From contig JAFEMH010006975.1 of assembly GCA_022495995.1 (NCBI GenBank), positions 1 through 64,000 on the forward strand: a stretch of DNA of 64,000 nucleotides. The letters run 5' to 3'. The stretch is from Adenophora triphylla var. japonica. Its lineage: Eukaryota > Streptophyta > Magnoliopsida > Asterales > Campanulaceae. A model generated the notes under the pieces. That model made no database searches, was not told where the DNA came from, and saw only the letters and a program-made list of their open reading frames with translations. Made by a program: the position numbers and the translations under genes. Within the stretch, counting starts at the first letter, position 1, and the number at the start of each line of letters is the position of its first letter. Below are positions 1-11,951 of this stretch, piece by piece.

Positions 1-466
1 GTGATGTATTTTGGAGAGGCGGCAAGCTGTGCTCCGAAGCGATTATAGCTTGGCCGGTTACTTGAGTAATGGGAACGTGTCACACTCTAACGATCCCACG
101 ATTTGTAGGGATGTGGTTATGAGAATAGTTGACCAAATAAGCGGCTGCGAGTATCAAGTCGTCCAACTATTAGCATTTAGGTCGGAGTCAGGTCGCCGCT
201 CGTGGAATCAGTCGACATTGGCCCAGCATCGGAGATAGAAACATGGTTCGTACCCGAATTGTAGCATGGATCGTGAGGTCCCGGACTAAGTTAGGTCGGG
301 ACTGTAAGGTCGGACCGTGGAGCTTAGTCGGCCCAGATGTGTGAGATGAGGCTTTGGGCGCTGGCTGCATCGATTGAGACGGTCCCGTTATTGAGAATGT
401 GATAATCAAATTTGGATGTGATTGGGCTTTACTTGCTTGGCCCAACTCGACACTTTTGGTATGTTC
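1..466 (-). repeat. Element A 3' LTR, truncated by the window edge
   Basis: This segment aligns along its length with 11514-11936, for example at the shared stretches GATTTGTAGGGATGTGGTTA and TTTACTTGCTTGGCCCAACT. About 236 bases of the LTR should lie left of the window. The copy contains the U3 part only, because in the partner LTR the TATA box lies just beyond the point where this copy is cut. The internal boundary at about 466 is uncertain by a few bases. Confidence 0.85.
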
Positions 467-744
467 GGTGGCTGACTTTGAGTTGACTCGTCGAGCTTGG
501 AAGTTAAGAAGATTTCCGTGGCGAAAATTGCTTTACTAGCGAGTCGATGTTAGTCTTGGAAGTAGGTCGACCAGCGGATGACGTGGCAACATCACGATCG
601 TAGGTGATGAACGGTGGAGATGTAGGAGCGCCGATTTTCGCATGATGATTACACTGGCGTTTGAGAGTGCCTAGGAAGCTGTTTCCACCATTAATTAGGA
701 AAATTAATTTTGAATTTCTCTTTGCCCTTTCCAATTCATAAGAA

Positions 745-754
745 CTATAAAATC
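745..754 (+). promoter_or_regulatory. Candidate TATA box for the antisense gene of element A
   Basis: CTATAAAATC lies about 280 bases inside the 3' LTR, on the strand opposite to pol and upstream of the antisense coding remains. The placement matches the clearer TATA box of element D (60176-60187). The motif is seen; its function is inferred. Confidence 0.35.
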
Positions 755-1127
755 AAGAATCCTTCCCCATTTACAACTTTCGCCATCCACACGAACTCGT
801 ACGTGATTCCGGCGGTGATAAAGGACATTGACTTCTTGCTATAACTCGGTGTTCTTGCTCTCCATTGTTCCGTTTTCCCTTAACATTGCTAAAGGTATTC
901 TCCTTATTCTTTAAAATTAGGGCTTTAATTTACGCAATTCCTTTGATTTCGCCGTATGGCTATGACCTTTAGTTGTGAGGCAGGAGCTTGGTATGGGTTC
1001 TTGTAAAGTCAATCATAGGGTTTATAAACATTTAAGGTGGAGAGTGGAGGGAGATGACCATGGAGGAATGCTCTTCAATTTTAACATTGGGGTTTGCAAT
1101 TTCTGAGTTGGCTTTGCTCTGTGGGGG

Positions 1128-4100
1128 ATGAACTTAGGTACTTTAAGAACGAATGACCCAAGAGTTGAGTCCTTCCATCTTTTCACGAGCTTCTCGATCA
1201 TATTGCTACATTTTACATTCAAAGATGCCATTAAGCCTTCCTTTATTAGAAATAGGATAGGATTTCCGGGGGAATCTAGGTCGCCCTTAGCTTATCGATT
1301 AGGTCTCCACGAGACTTCATGTAGAAGCTGATTCCCCTGTTTCCCCCTTCTTGTACGAGATATGGAGACTCGAGAGTGGAGCTCGTATGCCTCGACCTCA
1401 TCAAGCCCGCGCATTGTTGATGCCTTTGATAACAGCTTTGTAGTGCGAGGCGGGAATGAAAAGGCTACGTTCCTCAGGCGCGGCTAGAGGGAAACGAGAA
1501 TTATCCATCTCGTTTAAGCATGATACATGAATTTTGTGATGTTGATAGGAAGGAGTTTAGCGTTGCTCTGTATAGTAGGGGGACTTCTTTAACAAATTTG
1601 GGGACACCTACGAGGAGGAAACTACGAGGTAGCTTTCTACTACGGCCAATTCGAAGGCGGCTTGAGATTACCTCTTGACCCCTTCATAAACGAGTTCTTG
1701 GAGTGCAGATGCCTTGCCACTTCACTAGGAGCCAACACCGTAGGGTGCTTGGTTTGCTTTATTATGGTTTTGTAGGTTCTTAGGATATGAGCCATGCATG
1801 AGGGTGTTTAAGGAGTTCTTTAGCATTAAGTTTGATAAGGATAGTGGCATAAGTACTCCTTCGAGCCAAAGTCTCCCAAATTATTTGCCAATCTTCACAG
1901 CGAAAGGCTAGTGGATGGAACTCTTGCGTGGTGGTGGTGGAGAGTAGAAAGAGGATGGGAATTTCCCTTGCCCAGTCTTGATACTGGCTGGGGTAGATGA
2001 AACAACTCTTGGGCCCACATTGGCGTAATGATTTACGTAAGAAGTTGATGGAGTTTACGAAGAAGGGGGCTATCAGGTTGGGATGCTCTAGGAACCAACA
2101 AAAATAACTTCATCTGGATTGATGGTTGGTGAAGGAGAGGTAGTGCCCGTGGTGCCGGTAGTTAGATGTCGGAGATATCAGTTGGGTCGCCCGTGAGGGA
2201 GCTCGATTGATTTGAGAAAGAGTGCCGCTTTTGTAAGAAAAGGCTTGGCTTATTGTAAGGAGCGGGTAGAACACTTTGGGGGTAAGAACTCGACCATTCC
2301 TTGTACCTTGATCCCTCTTACCTTTGCTTAAGCTTGTTTATTTATGAATTTGATTCGTACATAGAACTTTTTTGCTCGTATGTAGAATAATCGGTCCACA
2401 ACATATTTAATTCGTACATAGAACTTTTTACTCGTATGCGAAATTTTATGTGTCGACCTAACCCTTGATCATTTCAACTTTGGTGTAGTCTTAACTCTGA
2501 GCAAGAGAAGCGAGTATGGGTAGAACCATTGACATTAGGAAGAGCGAAGTGGAGGCGTGGAGCGGCAATGCTAGAGAACATAGGGAGAGAGAGGGTGCTC
2601 TCCGTCATGATACTTTTTTGCAGGACGGTAGATGTGGACCCTGGGCGCTTAACTCTATACCGATGGAGGAGAACCCCAGGAGGCCCCGGAGGGGAACCAA
2701 GTTGTAGATGTTGCCCGGGGAAATGGAAGAGGTCGGGAAGAAACCAATGTATCAGACCAAATTGTTGAGCCGGCTAAGGAGGCTAGAAAGACCCGAGGCT
2801 GCGTGATCGACCCCGAAACCAAATCCAAAACCAAAAGAATTCCCAAGGCAAAGTCGCTTTGTGATCGAGTTAGATGATGAGGGGGATGATGAAGATGATA
2901 CGGCCCCTCTACAAGCAAGAAAATCAAGATTGGGAAAACCGAGGTGAGCTCGACGGTTGATCGGGTCGATGCTAACGAGCCAGATGGAGAATGAAGCTAG
3001 GAGTCCCCGGCCTTCCCTGTCCGGGTTTCTTATGCGGCTGATCCGAGTCTCGTGTTGGCGAGCTAAGTCTTTGTGGCTCCTTTAACCGGGGATCAAGCTG
3101 CTTAGAGGAGTACCGGAGGCGGAGTACGGACGGGCGAGTGGTCGAAGGGGTCTGCGACCGGGATTTGATTATGGAGTTCACTAAAAAGCCTCCCAACTCC
3201 GAAGCTTACTGCGGAGCTAGGGTCGGGCTAGCTTCCTCAGAGGTAACTCTTTGGCAATTTCTTGTGTTGTTAACTTTATTTTGCTCGCTTGTTCCATGTC
3301 TCCCTTTGTGTGCAGTCGAGATCTAACCTCTTCCTCCCACTCTTCCTTTCGAGTCTCTTGCCATGATTGACCTGGCTACTACTTGCTTGGAAGGCTGGCC
3401 GAGGAAGCAGGAGAAGCTAGCGAGTCCATGTTGGCAAAGAAAAATGTAGAGTTGAAGAAGGCTGGAGGAGGAGAATGCCGAGGTGGGGAAGCTGAAAGAA
3501 GCCAGCGCTACGTTGAAGGAGGAGCTCAAAAACTTGAAGGAAGAGCACTCGAGACTTAGGCAACTCGTATGAAGCTTTGAAACTTGTTAAAGGCAAGCGA
3601 AATAAAGGCGAAAGAGGATGCACAGGGCAAGTTGGGAGAAGGCGCCGAGGAACTTCGCCGCCCTCGAGGAGGAAAAGAATAGGCTAGGCTGGCGATGCGG
3701 CATTGGCGACTCGGCGGTTGGAGGAGGTGCCCCGTCACTTTGGCCAAGAAACAAGAAGAGTTGGATCTTGCTCGAGCTCAATGGGGGGTGGACCTGGCTG
3801 GCTGCTGTGAGGGTTGCGAAAGGAGGATCTTTGTCGAGGCATATAGAGATAGTGATGATCTGCACGCCCATATTACCGAAGAAGCTAGGGGTTCTTCCAT
3901 GTAGGTCGGAGCTCATATGGCTCGACGTATAATAGTAGATCCCTCTGTCAATATATCGATCGAACGGCTAGCTCGTGGGCTTACGAAGATCCTTATAACA
4001 CGACGGCTCGCAGGCCACCCTTTGGTGCCATACTGATGAGAATGACTTGGAACTTATAAAGAAAGATGATGAAGGCTGCGAGGCATCACCTTGGGACCCC

Positions 4101-4255
4101 AGTTTGTTGAAAAGGTTAATTTTAACACCATCTTGGTGAGCTCGATGATTATGAGGATTCGGCTTTTGACGAGGAGACCCCAAAGTTCACAATCGGTGAC
4201 TCACGGAAGGTGGTTTATCGGGCGAAAATGTTCTTGGTGAGCAATCTACGTGGGT
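1128..4255 (+). pseudogene. Antisense additional ORF of element A (putative gypsy-type transposon protein, broken)
   Basis: The coding remains are on the plus strand, opposite to gag-pol. At 1635-1772 one frame reads GLRLPLDPFINEFL followed by LGANTVG. The same block recurs in the antisense gene of element D (near 59118), which reads GLRLPLDPFINEFL and LGTNAVRF. This motif recalls the plant family annotated as 'putative gypsy type transposon' (Pfam PF04195), recalled rather than searched. From about 3390 to 3930 the sequence is rich in Glu, Lys, Ala and Leu codons and looks like a broken coiled coil, as at the C-terminus of the D protein. An acidic tail (near 4140-4180) ends close to 4255. 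Many frameshifts are present, no continuous frame survives, and the start is not resolvable. The role of these proteins is unknown. Confidence 0.6.
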
Positions 4256-4577
4256 GATCGAGCGAGAGTCAAGAGACGTCCCGTCGCCGGTCAAATAGAA
4301 GGCGTTTCTTACGAATAGACTTTGATTTTAATGGTTTATTGTAATCGAACAAGCTCCAAACATTTTTGCTTTTTGTTTTTAATACTTGTATGCCTTGGCC
4401 CTATTTTTGGGAGGCATGATACTTTGTAAGTTGTCTTTGCCTAAGTCTTAGCCCACTTTGGGAGACTTAATTGTGTTTAATCGTAAATGACGGCTTCTCT
4501 TTTACGCATGTTATATGCTTTAGAGGTAGGTGTCAAGTTAGATTTAGTAGGGCAATGACTTATTTGTTCAAACTTTT

Positions 4578-4987
4578 TAAGGCGACCGAGGGTCGAGTTA
4601 CTCGGAGCGAAGTCGATTAGGAATCGGACTTGTTAAAATAGTAGGCGATTAAGAATCGAGCTAATTATAACAAAGCGACTAAGAGTCGAGTTTGTTGGAA
4701 CGAAATCGACTAAGAGTCGGACTTGTTAAACTAAATAAGGCGATTGAGAATCGAGCTTATTATAACAAGCCCGACTAAGAGTCGAGTTTGTTGGAACGAA
4801 ATCGACTAAGAGTCGGACTTGTTAAATTGAATAAGGCGATTAAGAATCGAGCTTATTATAACAAAGCCCGACTAAGAGTCGAGTTTGTTGGAACGAAATC
4901 GACTAAGAGTCGGACTTGTTAAATGAACAAGGCGTCAAGAATCGAGCTTGTTATATTTAAGGCGACTAAGAGTCGAGCTCGTTGGGG
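4578..4987. repeat. Tandem repeat between the antisense gene and pol of element A
   Basis: About twelve subunits of roughly 34 bp form a higher-order unit of about 103 bp (GGCGATTAAGAATCGAGCTT, then GACTAAGAGTCGAGTTTGTT, then ATCGACTAAGAGTCGGACTT). Most subunits centre on CGACT-AAG-AGTCG, which is a dyad. The array sits in the interval where the antisense gene and pol end tail to tail. Confidence 0.85.
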
Positions 4988-5109
4988 TTGGGGTAACACT
5001 ATGTTTGATGGAATGAGCTGCACTTTTTATTGAAGTAGGAATCATGCTTACATCAATTCGAAACTAGCTTTAACACAAACTTGAACTTTGAAATTGAAAA
5101 CTAGAAGTA

Positions 5110-6250
5110 GTATTTGATGAGGTGAGTAGCATGCCAAGGATGTTTCAACTCGTCACCTCAGGGATGAGCTATCATGTAGGTTCCTTCCTTGACGACTCGA
5201 GTGACTACATAGGGACCTTCCCGGTTAGGAGATAGCTTGTTACTGCTGGGTCCTTCTACCCGTTGCCTCAATCTTTCTCAATACATAATCTCCCTTGGAA
5301 AGACCTTGCCTTGACCTTCTTGTCGTGATAACTTTTAGTCATTGCTTGTAATTGACCATTCGGAGGTAGAGGCATTTCTCGCTTCTCGTCGATCGAGATC
5401 CAAGTCGATCAATCTGTTGGTGTATCATTACGCTCTTGATCAAAGAAGGTCACTCTAGCGGTAGGGAATCGAGCTCGGCGGGTGCCGTGGCCTCGACCCG
5501 TATGTGAGAGCAAAGGGGTTTCCCAGTAGGCCCCAGTGGTTGTACGAGCGCCCCGAAGAAGCGGGGAGTTCGTCCAACCAATTGTTTCGTCGACCTACGA
5601 GCCGAGTCTTGAGCGAAGATAGAACAAGTTTATTTCTTTGCCTCGGCTTGCCCATTTCCTTGAGGATAGGCGACGGAGGATTTCCAATGTTTGATTCCCT
5701 ACTCGCCATCTACGTTTGAAAGTGCAGGAGAAGCTGTAACCCGTTGTCGAACACTATAGCTCGAGGAAAACCAAATCGACACCAAATGAAGTCGTGTATG
5801 AAGTTGATAGCATTCTCCTCGTGATGCGAGCTAGTGGTTTGGCCTCAACCCATTTGGTGAAGTAATCTATGGCGACGATCACGTACTTGCGGTTTCCTCG
5901 GGCGGGAGGGAAGGGTCCAATCAGTCGACGCCCCGCATGTCGAATGGCCAGGTGCGATCACGGGAGTGCACTCTGTTGTAGGCACGTGAGGGAAGGTTGG
6001 CAAACCTTTGGCATTGATCACATTCTTGAACAAAGTTGTGAGTGTCGGCTCTCATGTGTGGCCAATAGTATCCCAATGTGATTAACTTGTCGGCAAGTCC
6101 ACGGCCCCAGGGTGTCCACCACAAATTCCACTATGTACCTTCGTGTATTAATAGGGCGACCTCTTGGGGATGGATGCACTTTAGCAATGGTCGAGTATAA
6201 GATCTCTGAGCAGATCGCCTCCTTGAATGACATACCTTGGAGCTTTCTTT
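5110..6250 (-). pseudogene. Element A integrase (zinc finger, core, C-terminal domain), frameshifted
   Basis: On the minus strand the segment starts with the integrase zinc-binding region (GYYWPHM...ECDQCQRFA near 6010-6090). The catalytic core follows with KYVIVAIDYFTKW near 5865-5900. A later core block reads NPFALTYG (near 5500). The C-terminal domain is at about 5150-5370 with YHDKKVKARSF and VLRKIEATGR. The last motif also appears in element D (VLRKIEATGR near 55950), which ties the two elements to related families. Several frame changes break the protein. Normal role: insertion of retrotransposon cDNA. Confidence 0.75.
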
Positions 6251-6429
6251 TTGATAGCTCGAGCCTTCTTCTCGTCATGCGGAAGCTCTCCATTTTCTAG
6301 GTATGTTTTCATTTCCTCGATCCAAACACTTCTCACTGAGTCCAATTTCTTGAGGATCATCTATGCATTGAATTTTTACCCTCTTTCATATTTGGATTTT
6401 CGAGGAAGGAGATTGGCTCGTCATGTGGC

Positions 6430-7316
6430 TCATGCGAAGTAGCAAGTTTCGAAAGGAGATCGGCCGGCTCGTTATCTTCTCTTCCAATCCTTTGAATCTC
6501 CCGAGAATTCTAAGTCCTTTATTAGCTCTTTCACCAGTCGCGAGTATTTGATCAATGTAGAACTAAGCACCTCATACTCGCCTCGACACAGTTGACTATC
6601 AATTGTGAATCACGGTAAGCCATGATCTTAGTCGCTCCAAAACACTTGGCATACTCGATAGGCTGCAATCGAGGCTTCATATTCGGCTTGGTTGTTGGAA
6701 GCGTCAAATTTGAACCTTAGTGATTCCTCGTAAACAGTCCCAGGACTACGGCTCGACCGAAACAAATTCCGGCTCCGGCTGACATTTTTGGTTGTGGCCG
6801 TCTGAATAGACCTTCCAACAATCGACGGGTAGAGTGATGGCGACTTGTGACTACGGCTCTTTCCCTTTGCCCTTTTCTTTTGGAGCTCATTTGCTCGTCA
6901 TCTTCCTTGGTGAACGTAAGCTCGACCAAGAAGTCGACGAGCTTGAGCCTTGACGCCTTTCGAGGTCGATACTCAATGTCAAATTCGGTAGAGGGCAATT
7001 GACCAATTGAGTAGTCGACTGAACTCTCCGGCTTGTGCGGTATTTTTCTTAAAGGAGCATTGGTAAGAACCACGATTGGATGAGCCGGAAAATAAGCCCG
7101 TAACTTTCTTGAAGCTACGACTAGAGCATAAGCGACTTTCTCGGCGTTGTAATACACTTTCCACATACGATAAAGCTTTGCGATATAGTACACGAGCTTA
7201 CGAAGCCCTTCATCCTCTCTAATCAATCTTGCGGCAAGCGACTTGTCTCCTACGAGATAGATACACAAATAAAGTCTCACCAGTCGTCGGGCTGCGAGCG
7301 AGAGGTGGAGTAGCAA
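6430..7316 (-). pseudogene. Element A RNase H region, including a second archaeal-like RNase H segment
   Basis: The minus-strand ORF at 6717-7316 carries the domain that follows reverse transcriptase: YYNAEKVAYALVVASRKLRAYF and IEYRPRKASRLKLVDFLVEL. At about 6640-6710 comes SNNQAEYEASIAA, matching the ATNNxAEYEA motif of the extra archaeal-type RNase H that marks Tat elements. The second domain is badly frameshifted. Normal role: removal of RNA from the RNA/DNA hybrid. Confidence 0.7.
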
Positions 7317-7399
7317 GATAATCCTTCAATTGTTGGAACGACGAATGACATTCGGTCGTCCATTCAAAGCTTTTCGTCCCCCTCAACGCTTTGAAGAAG

Positions 7400-8260
7400 G
7401 GGAGAGATCTCTCTGGCGATTTAGATATGAAGCGACCAAGAGGCTGCTACCACTTAGTTAAGTCATTTGCATCTCTTTGTACCTTTGGTAGGAGCCTTAA
7501 AGTAATCGACTAAAGCCTTTATCTTCTCGGATTAGCTTCTATGCCTCTTTGAGATACCATGAATCCCAAGAACTTGCCGGCGGCCACTCCAAACACACAT
7601 TTCTTTGGGATTGAGCTTCATGTCGTTTGCTCGTAAATTGGCGAATGTCTCCTTTAGTCGACTACGTGACTCCGGCCTTGGTTTTAATGACCATGTCGTC
7701 AACGTAAGCCTCCATATTTCGACCAATTTGTGAGGCAAAGACTTTATTCACCATTCTCGATAAGTTGCACCCGCATTCTTCAAACCAAATGGCATCATAT
7801 TGTAGCGGTAGATGCCCCATTTGCTTGAAATCTTTGTTTTGACTATATCATCCTCGTGCATCTTAATGCGGTGGTAGCACAGTAAGCGTCGAGAAAGCGA
7901 GGTGGAGTGACCGTGCAATAGAATCGGCTAGCTTGTCGATCCTTGGAAGGGGATAAGCTGTCCTTTGGGCAAGCTAGATTAAGAGTAGTGAAGTCGGCAC
8001 ACATCCGCCGTTTGCCATTTGATTTCTTCACCATGACCACGTTGTGACCACGTTGTATGAGTGGCCTCTTTGATTATCCCCTTTGCACTCAAAAGTTTTT
8101 GTACCTCGGTTTTTATAGCTTCCTCCTTGTCGCGAGCAAAGCTTCTCAATTTAAAGTCTAGGCTTAATGGTCGGGTTGACTTCGAGCCGATGAACGGCGA
8201 CCTCCTCCTTGATTCCCCTCATGTCCTCTACTCTCCATGCGAAGACATCATTGCTTTCTT
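7400..8260 (-). pseudogene. Element A reverse transcriptase, frameshifted
   Basis: The minus-strand remains read KKSNGKRRMCADFTTLN and ACPKDS at about 7960-8030 (fingers/palm block), then MEAYVDDMV near 7680-7715, which holds the catalytic YVDD. The domain is split over at least three frames. It belongs to the Ty3/gypsy class by motif order relative to RNase H and integrase. Confidence 0.75.
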
Positions 8261-8625
8261 TGAGTAGCTTGATAATTTACGCTCGCTCCTCAGCCCGATA
8301 GCTTGCTTTCCAATTTGAATTTTTGATCGGGGTAAGAAGGGTTGGTGATTGCGGCTCTAGCTCATCCACGGCTTCTAGCTACGGTCCATCTACGAATTGT
8401 AGAGTCTCCACATGATCTCCACGACCTTTTGTCTTTCCTCGGCTCCCAGTGTGGAGCCTCCTCGGCTATCATATCATCGAAGCATGCTGACCTTGTTGGT
8501 AGGGGCCCCAGAGTTATTGTCTATCTGGAGGCATAGGTCTCCTATGACGGACTTGATCGACCATAACTACATGCGAATCGACCTCGGTGGTGTTAGAGTG
8601 ACGTGTCGACTCAAGCGTGACCTCG

Positions 8626-9120
8626 TCATTTGAGCGATAGGTCGACTCTACCACGTCGGTGATTGTTGACGGTCGGGTAGTTTTGGTGGCGGCGAGACGG
8701 CTTCAAGTAACCATCGGCGGTCTCAATCTCTAGCTCCCTTTTCTTTCTTTCTCTTAGAACATGATCCGAGATAAGCACGAGGCAGTGCCTTGTACGCAAC
8801 CCGCTCCAGCGAGGTGTGGGGAACTTTACTCGGCGATGAGGAATTGATGCTACCATTCCAAGAAGCGACGTCCGGGAATTCCAAGTATGGCGGCATAGTC
8901 ACTATTTACATCAATTACGATAAATTGTACCTTCGAGACAATCTGAGGGGTGCTTGGCCTAGGTCGACGTCGAGCACTATCGGCCTTTAGCATCAACTCG
9001 GTGGTTGGTGAAGCCCTCCAACCTGCCATCATATCTCTCCAGTGTTCATCATTAAGACCCATCTCCTTGAAAGTTTTGTAAAACAAAATATCCTTACGAG
9101 CCCGTGTCGACTAAGAGCAC
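8626..9120 (-). pseudogene. Element A aspartic protease, frameshifted
   Basis: On the minus strand LLVDTGS is readable near 9095-9115 and contains the catalytic DTG. The frame then shifts to FYKTFKEMGLNDEHW, and VIDVNSDYAAILGIPGRRFLEW follows at 8850-8920. The latter matches the second conserved block of retropepsins (AILGRPxL), with Pro-Gly in place of the usual Arg-Pro. Normal role: cleavage of the gag-pol polyprotein. Confidence 0.7.
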
Positions 9121-9399
9121 ACTCGTCGTACATCCATCAATGAGACTGGGATGACGAGAACTTGCTCCCTAGCCGCCATATTTGTTGCCAATTCGTGGGG
9201 GTAGAAGGCGATCGCCTCATCTCTTATTTCTCTCCTTGGAGGCACGTGTGGGGCCTTATTAAAGCTGGAATATCTTGTGCTTGATGGCCGTGTTGCTTGC
9301 TTGTTCGGTGATGACCCCGAGTTCGATCTAGGCTGCCTAGGTCCTTGTTGCCCACTGTGCTGCTCACCTCCTCCCGGCAGGAGGTCTCTTCACATAAGC

Positions 9400-11212
9400 T
9401 TGAGTCTCCCCACAGTCGACCATTCTCTGGATGATACGCTTTAATCCCAAGCAATCCTCGTGAGATGACCGGTGTCTTTGTGGTAGTCGCGGTACTTCTT
9501 TGTTGTCCTTCTAAACTTGTTGCTGGATTCATTGGAATTTGGAGGAGCCGGCTCGACGGCATTCAAAATCTCGGTTCGACTCACCGTGAGGAGTGAAAGC
9601 TTCGGGCACCTTTCTACTGTCGCCCTAGTTACATTCTTTCCATTTTTATTGTTCCCCCATTCTTGTTGGAGTCCTTTTTATCGTCGGCGGCACTTCAACC
9701 TTGGGGCTCTTACCGTTCTTCTTTTCTTTCCTTTCCTCGGCCGGAGCGACATTATACACCTTTTCAAACAACTCTGTCGAGTTGTGACCGTTCGGGCTTG
9801 TGAGCTCGTAGTCCATGTCTTCGAGAAATACCACTTCGGAAGCAATTGATTACCTCCACACATGCATGAGGTCTTCCTCTATCTTATCAACCATCTCTTT
9901 GAACTTGGTGAAATAGCTCATCGAGCTTTCATTCTTACCACTGCACCAAGTTATTCGGATCGGTGACGGTTATCTTTCGAGCTCTGCATCGAGAAGCGAT
10001 CTAAGAATTTTGTTACGAAGCATGCCCAGTGGTGATACTACCGGCGGCCAAACCATTGAACCAAGTTAAAAATTTGCCCGATAAGTGTGCTTAGGAGAGC
10101 TTTGCACATGTTGTCATCCTCATTGGCGACAAAACACATAGTGGCTTCCGGATGGGATATGTGGCTCCTGGCATTTGTCGACCCAGTACTTCTCGAGAAG
10201 AGGCAACACGAAAGTAGGAGGAGGTCGACTATCTCGATTTCTTTGGAAAAAGGTCGAAGAGCAAAGTCAATTCGTTCAACCTTTCCGTCTCTTTTTCTTC
10301 TCCTCCTCCCATTGCTCAAATTTCTTTTCATCAACAACCATTCTGCGGCATTGGGTCTCTCATCTCTGGAGGGGAGCGGCATTGGACCTACGCGCCTTCA
10401 CGGGGGAGTCACACTGCTACTCCTTACATCCTGTGAGAATTGGTCCTTTCGATCTTATTGGAGATCTATGTGCATTTACTTCTTTGAGGCGACTGCGCCT
10501 CTCGGCGCGAGACGGCGACTGCGCTGTGATCTCCATGTGGCGACCTGCGCCTTTCCCTCTCATGGGCGACCTATGCCCATTTCTGTCTCTTTGAGACCAC
10601 GATCTCTGTGTTACGGTAGGGAAACATGTCTATTTCTATTGAGCATTGGCGAGTCCTCAAATCGATTGAGCCTCACGCTCTCTGTTTACGTTGAGGCTAG
10701 CTCTTAAATCATTACTCGGCACATGAACTATAGTGGGAGCTCGACGTACCATTACATCCTCGCCGTTACGTCCCACACCTTCATTTGGCCTAGCACTCCT
10801 GGCACATTGCCCATTAGAAACTGCGGGTGCCACTCTCTCGGGCGTATGTCGGCTGTTGCCTCCTCCATGGCTATTAAGTCGGCCCAGAATGCAGGCTCGC
10901 TCCGGCATCATTTCTTTCTTGCTTTCATGGGATTAGTGGAGGGACTGCCACCTTCCCACATTAGCCTCGCCTTGGTTGTACACGTTTTGGGTGAGGTGGA
11001 GCTCCTTGTCCTTCCATAGGACGCTTTTCTCTCCTTGCATCTGGCAATCCACACCATCGGCCCACGCTGTTAGAGCGTGTCGCCCTAGCATGATGTCGTT
11101 GAGGAGGGGGAGGAGGAGGCAAATCTGCATTTCCAACGTTTGCATTGTTGTTGTTGTTCACTTCATCGTGCCCAAGTGAAGCCTCGGATACGTGTCCTTC
11201 TGAAGTCACCAT
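9400..11212 (-). pseudogene. Element A gag, frameshifted
   Basis: The likely start is the ATG at 11212 (minus), about 45 bases after the primer binding site. The N-terminal part has an Asn run and a Pro run. The central capsid-like block (DDNMCKALLSTLIGQIFNLV, near 10040-10130) resembles the gag domain of Tat elements. Near 9430-9510 a zinc-finger-like block of the form D-Y-H-K-D-T-G-H precedes the protease. At least four frame changes are needed to join these pieces. Normal role: particle protein. Confidence 0.6.
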
Positions 11213-11256
11213 TGTTGCAGGTTTGATGGAGTTTTCGAAGTCAAGTCTAAAGCACG

Positions 11257-11274
11257 TTCCCGGCAATGGAACTA
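11257..11274 (-). promoter_or_regulatory. Element A primer binding site (degenerate)
   Basis: The plus strand reads TTCCCGGCAATGGAACTA directly inside the 5' LTR. It resembles the tRNA-Asp-type site common in Tat elements (TGGCGCCGTTGCCGGGGA on the coding strand, recalled), with several mismatches. It fixes the inner edge of the LTR at about 11278. Confidence 0.55.
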
Positions 11275-11277
11275 AAC

Positions 11278-11936
11278 TGATGCTGCAGGAAATGTGCTTA
11301 TCAATCTTCCTCTACGTGGCAGGAGTGATCACCTGGCTTCTTGACCTGAAAACAGAACCCACGACTAGCCGGATGTGTCTCCGGCGAAGACACTCGGGCG
11401 TGAGAGTAAGATTACAGTTGTATATAGCACAAAATGTATTGAATAATGAACTCAGAATACAAAATGGCAGTTACCTTTCACCGTTTGGTAGTGATGAAGT
11501 ATTTATAGACAAGAGTGATGTATTTTTGGAGAGGCGACATGTGCTCCGTGATTGTAGCGGCGGTTATTGGTAATGGGAACGTGTCTATAACGGTCCCCTG
11601 ATTTGTAGGGATGTGGTTATGAGAATAGTTCAACCAAATACGCCTGCAAGTATCAAGTCGTCACTTGTTAATTTAGGTCGAGGTCGCCACTCGTGGAATG
11701 GTCGACCTGACTGTCGGGTAGAGCATGGTTCGTACCCGAATTGTAGCATGGATCATGAGGTCGGACTAAGTTAGGTCGGGACCTGTAGGTCGGACCATGG
11801 GCTTAGTCGACTGACGATTGAGATGGGCTTTGGGCCTTGCTCTGACTGGGCCAGCCCTATTGAGAATGTGATAATCAAAGCTGGATGTAATTGGGCTTTA
11901 CTTGCTTGGCCCAACTCGGCACTTTTGGTATGTTCA
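11278..11936 (-). repeat. Element A 5' LTR
   Basis: The inner edge is set by the primer site and the start TGATGCTGC. The outer edge is near TATGTTCA at 11936. A TATA box for the minus strand (CTATAAATAC) lies at 11499-11508, so U3 is 11509-11936 and R/U5 is 11278-11480. No clean target duplication can be verified because the other end is outside the window. Confidence 0.75.
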
Positions 11937-11951
11937 GGTGGCTTTTCTATA

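Larger units (their letters stand above)
1..11936 (-). mobile_element. Element A: decayed Ty3/gypsy retrotransposon, Tat type, with antisense extra gene
   Basis: A direct repeat links the window start (1-466) with 11514-11936, so these are the two LTRs and the element is cut by the left window edge. Between them, read on the minus strand, come gag, protease, reverse transcriptase, RNase H, a second RNase H-like segment, integrase and, after pol, a tandem repeat and a gene on the opposite strand. Dual RNase H and an extra ORF between pol and the 3' LTR are known traits of the Tat lineage. All reading frames are broken, so the copy is dead. The LTR copies differ at many positions, more than in elements B and C, so A looks like the oldest of the three insertions. 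Confidence 0.85.

Noticed and set aside
9517..9849. 110-codon plus-strand frame
   Set aside because: Antisense to the gag/protease spacer of element A, with no domain.
10087..10707. 206-codon plus-strand frame
   Set aside because: It is the shadow of the element A gag on the opposite strand, which has family motifs.
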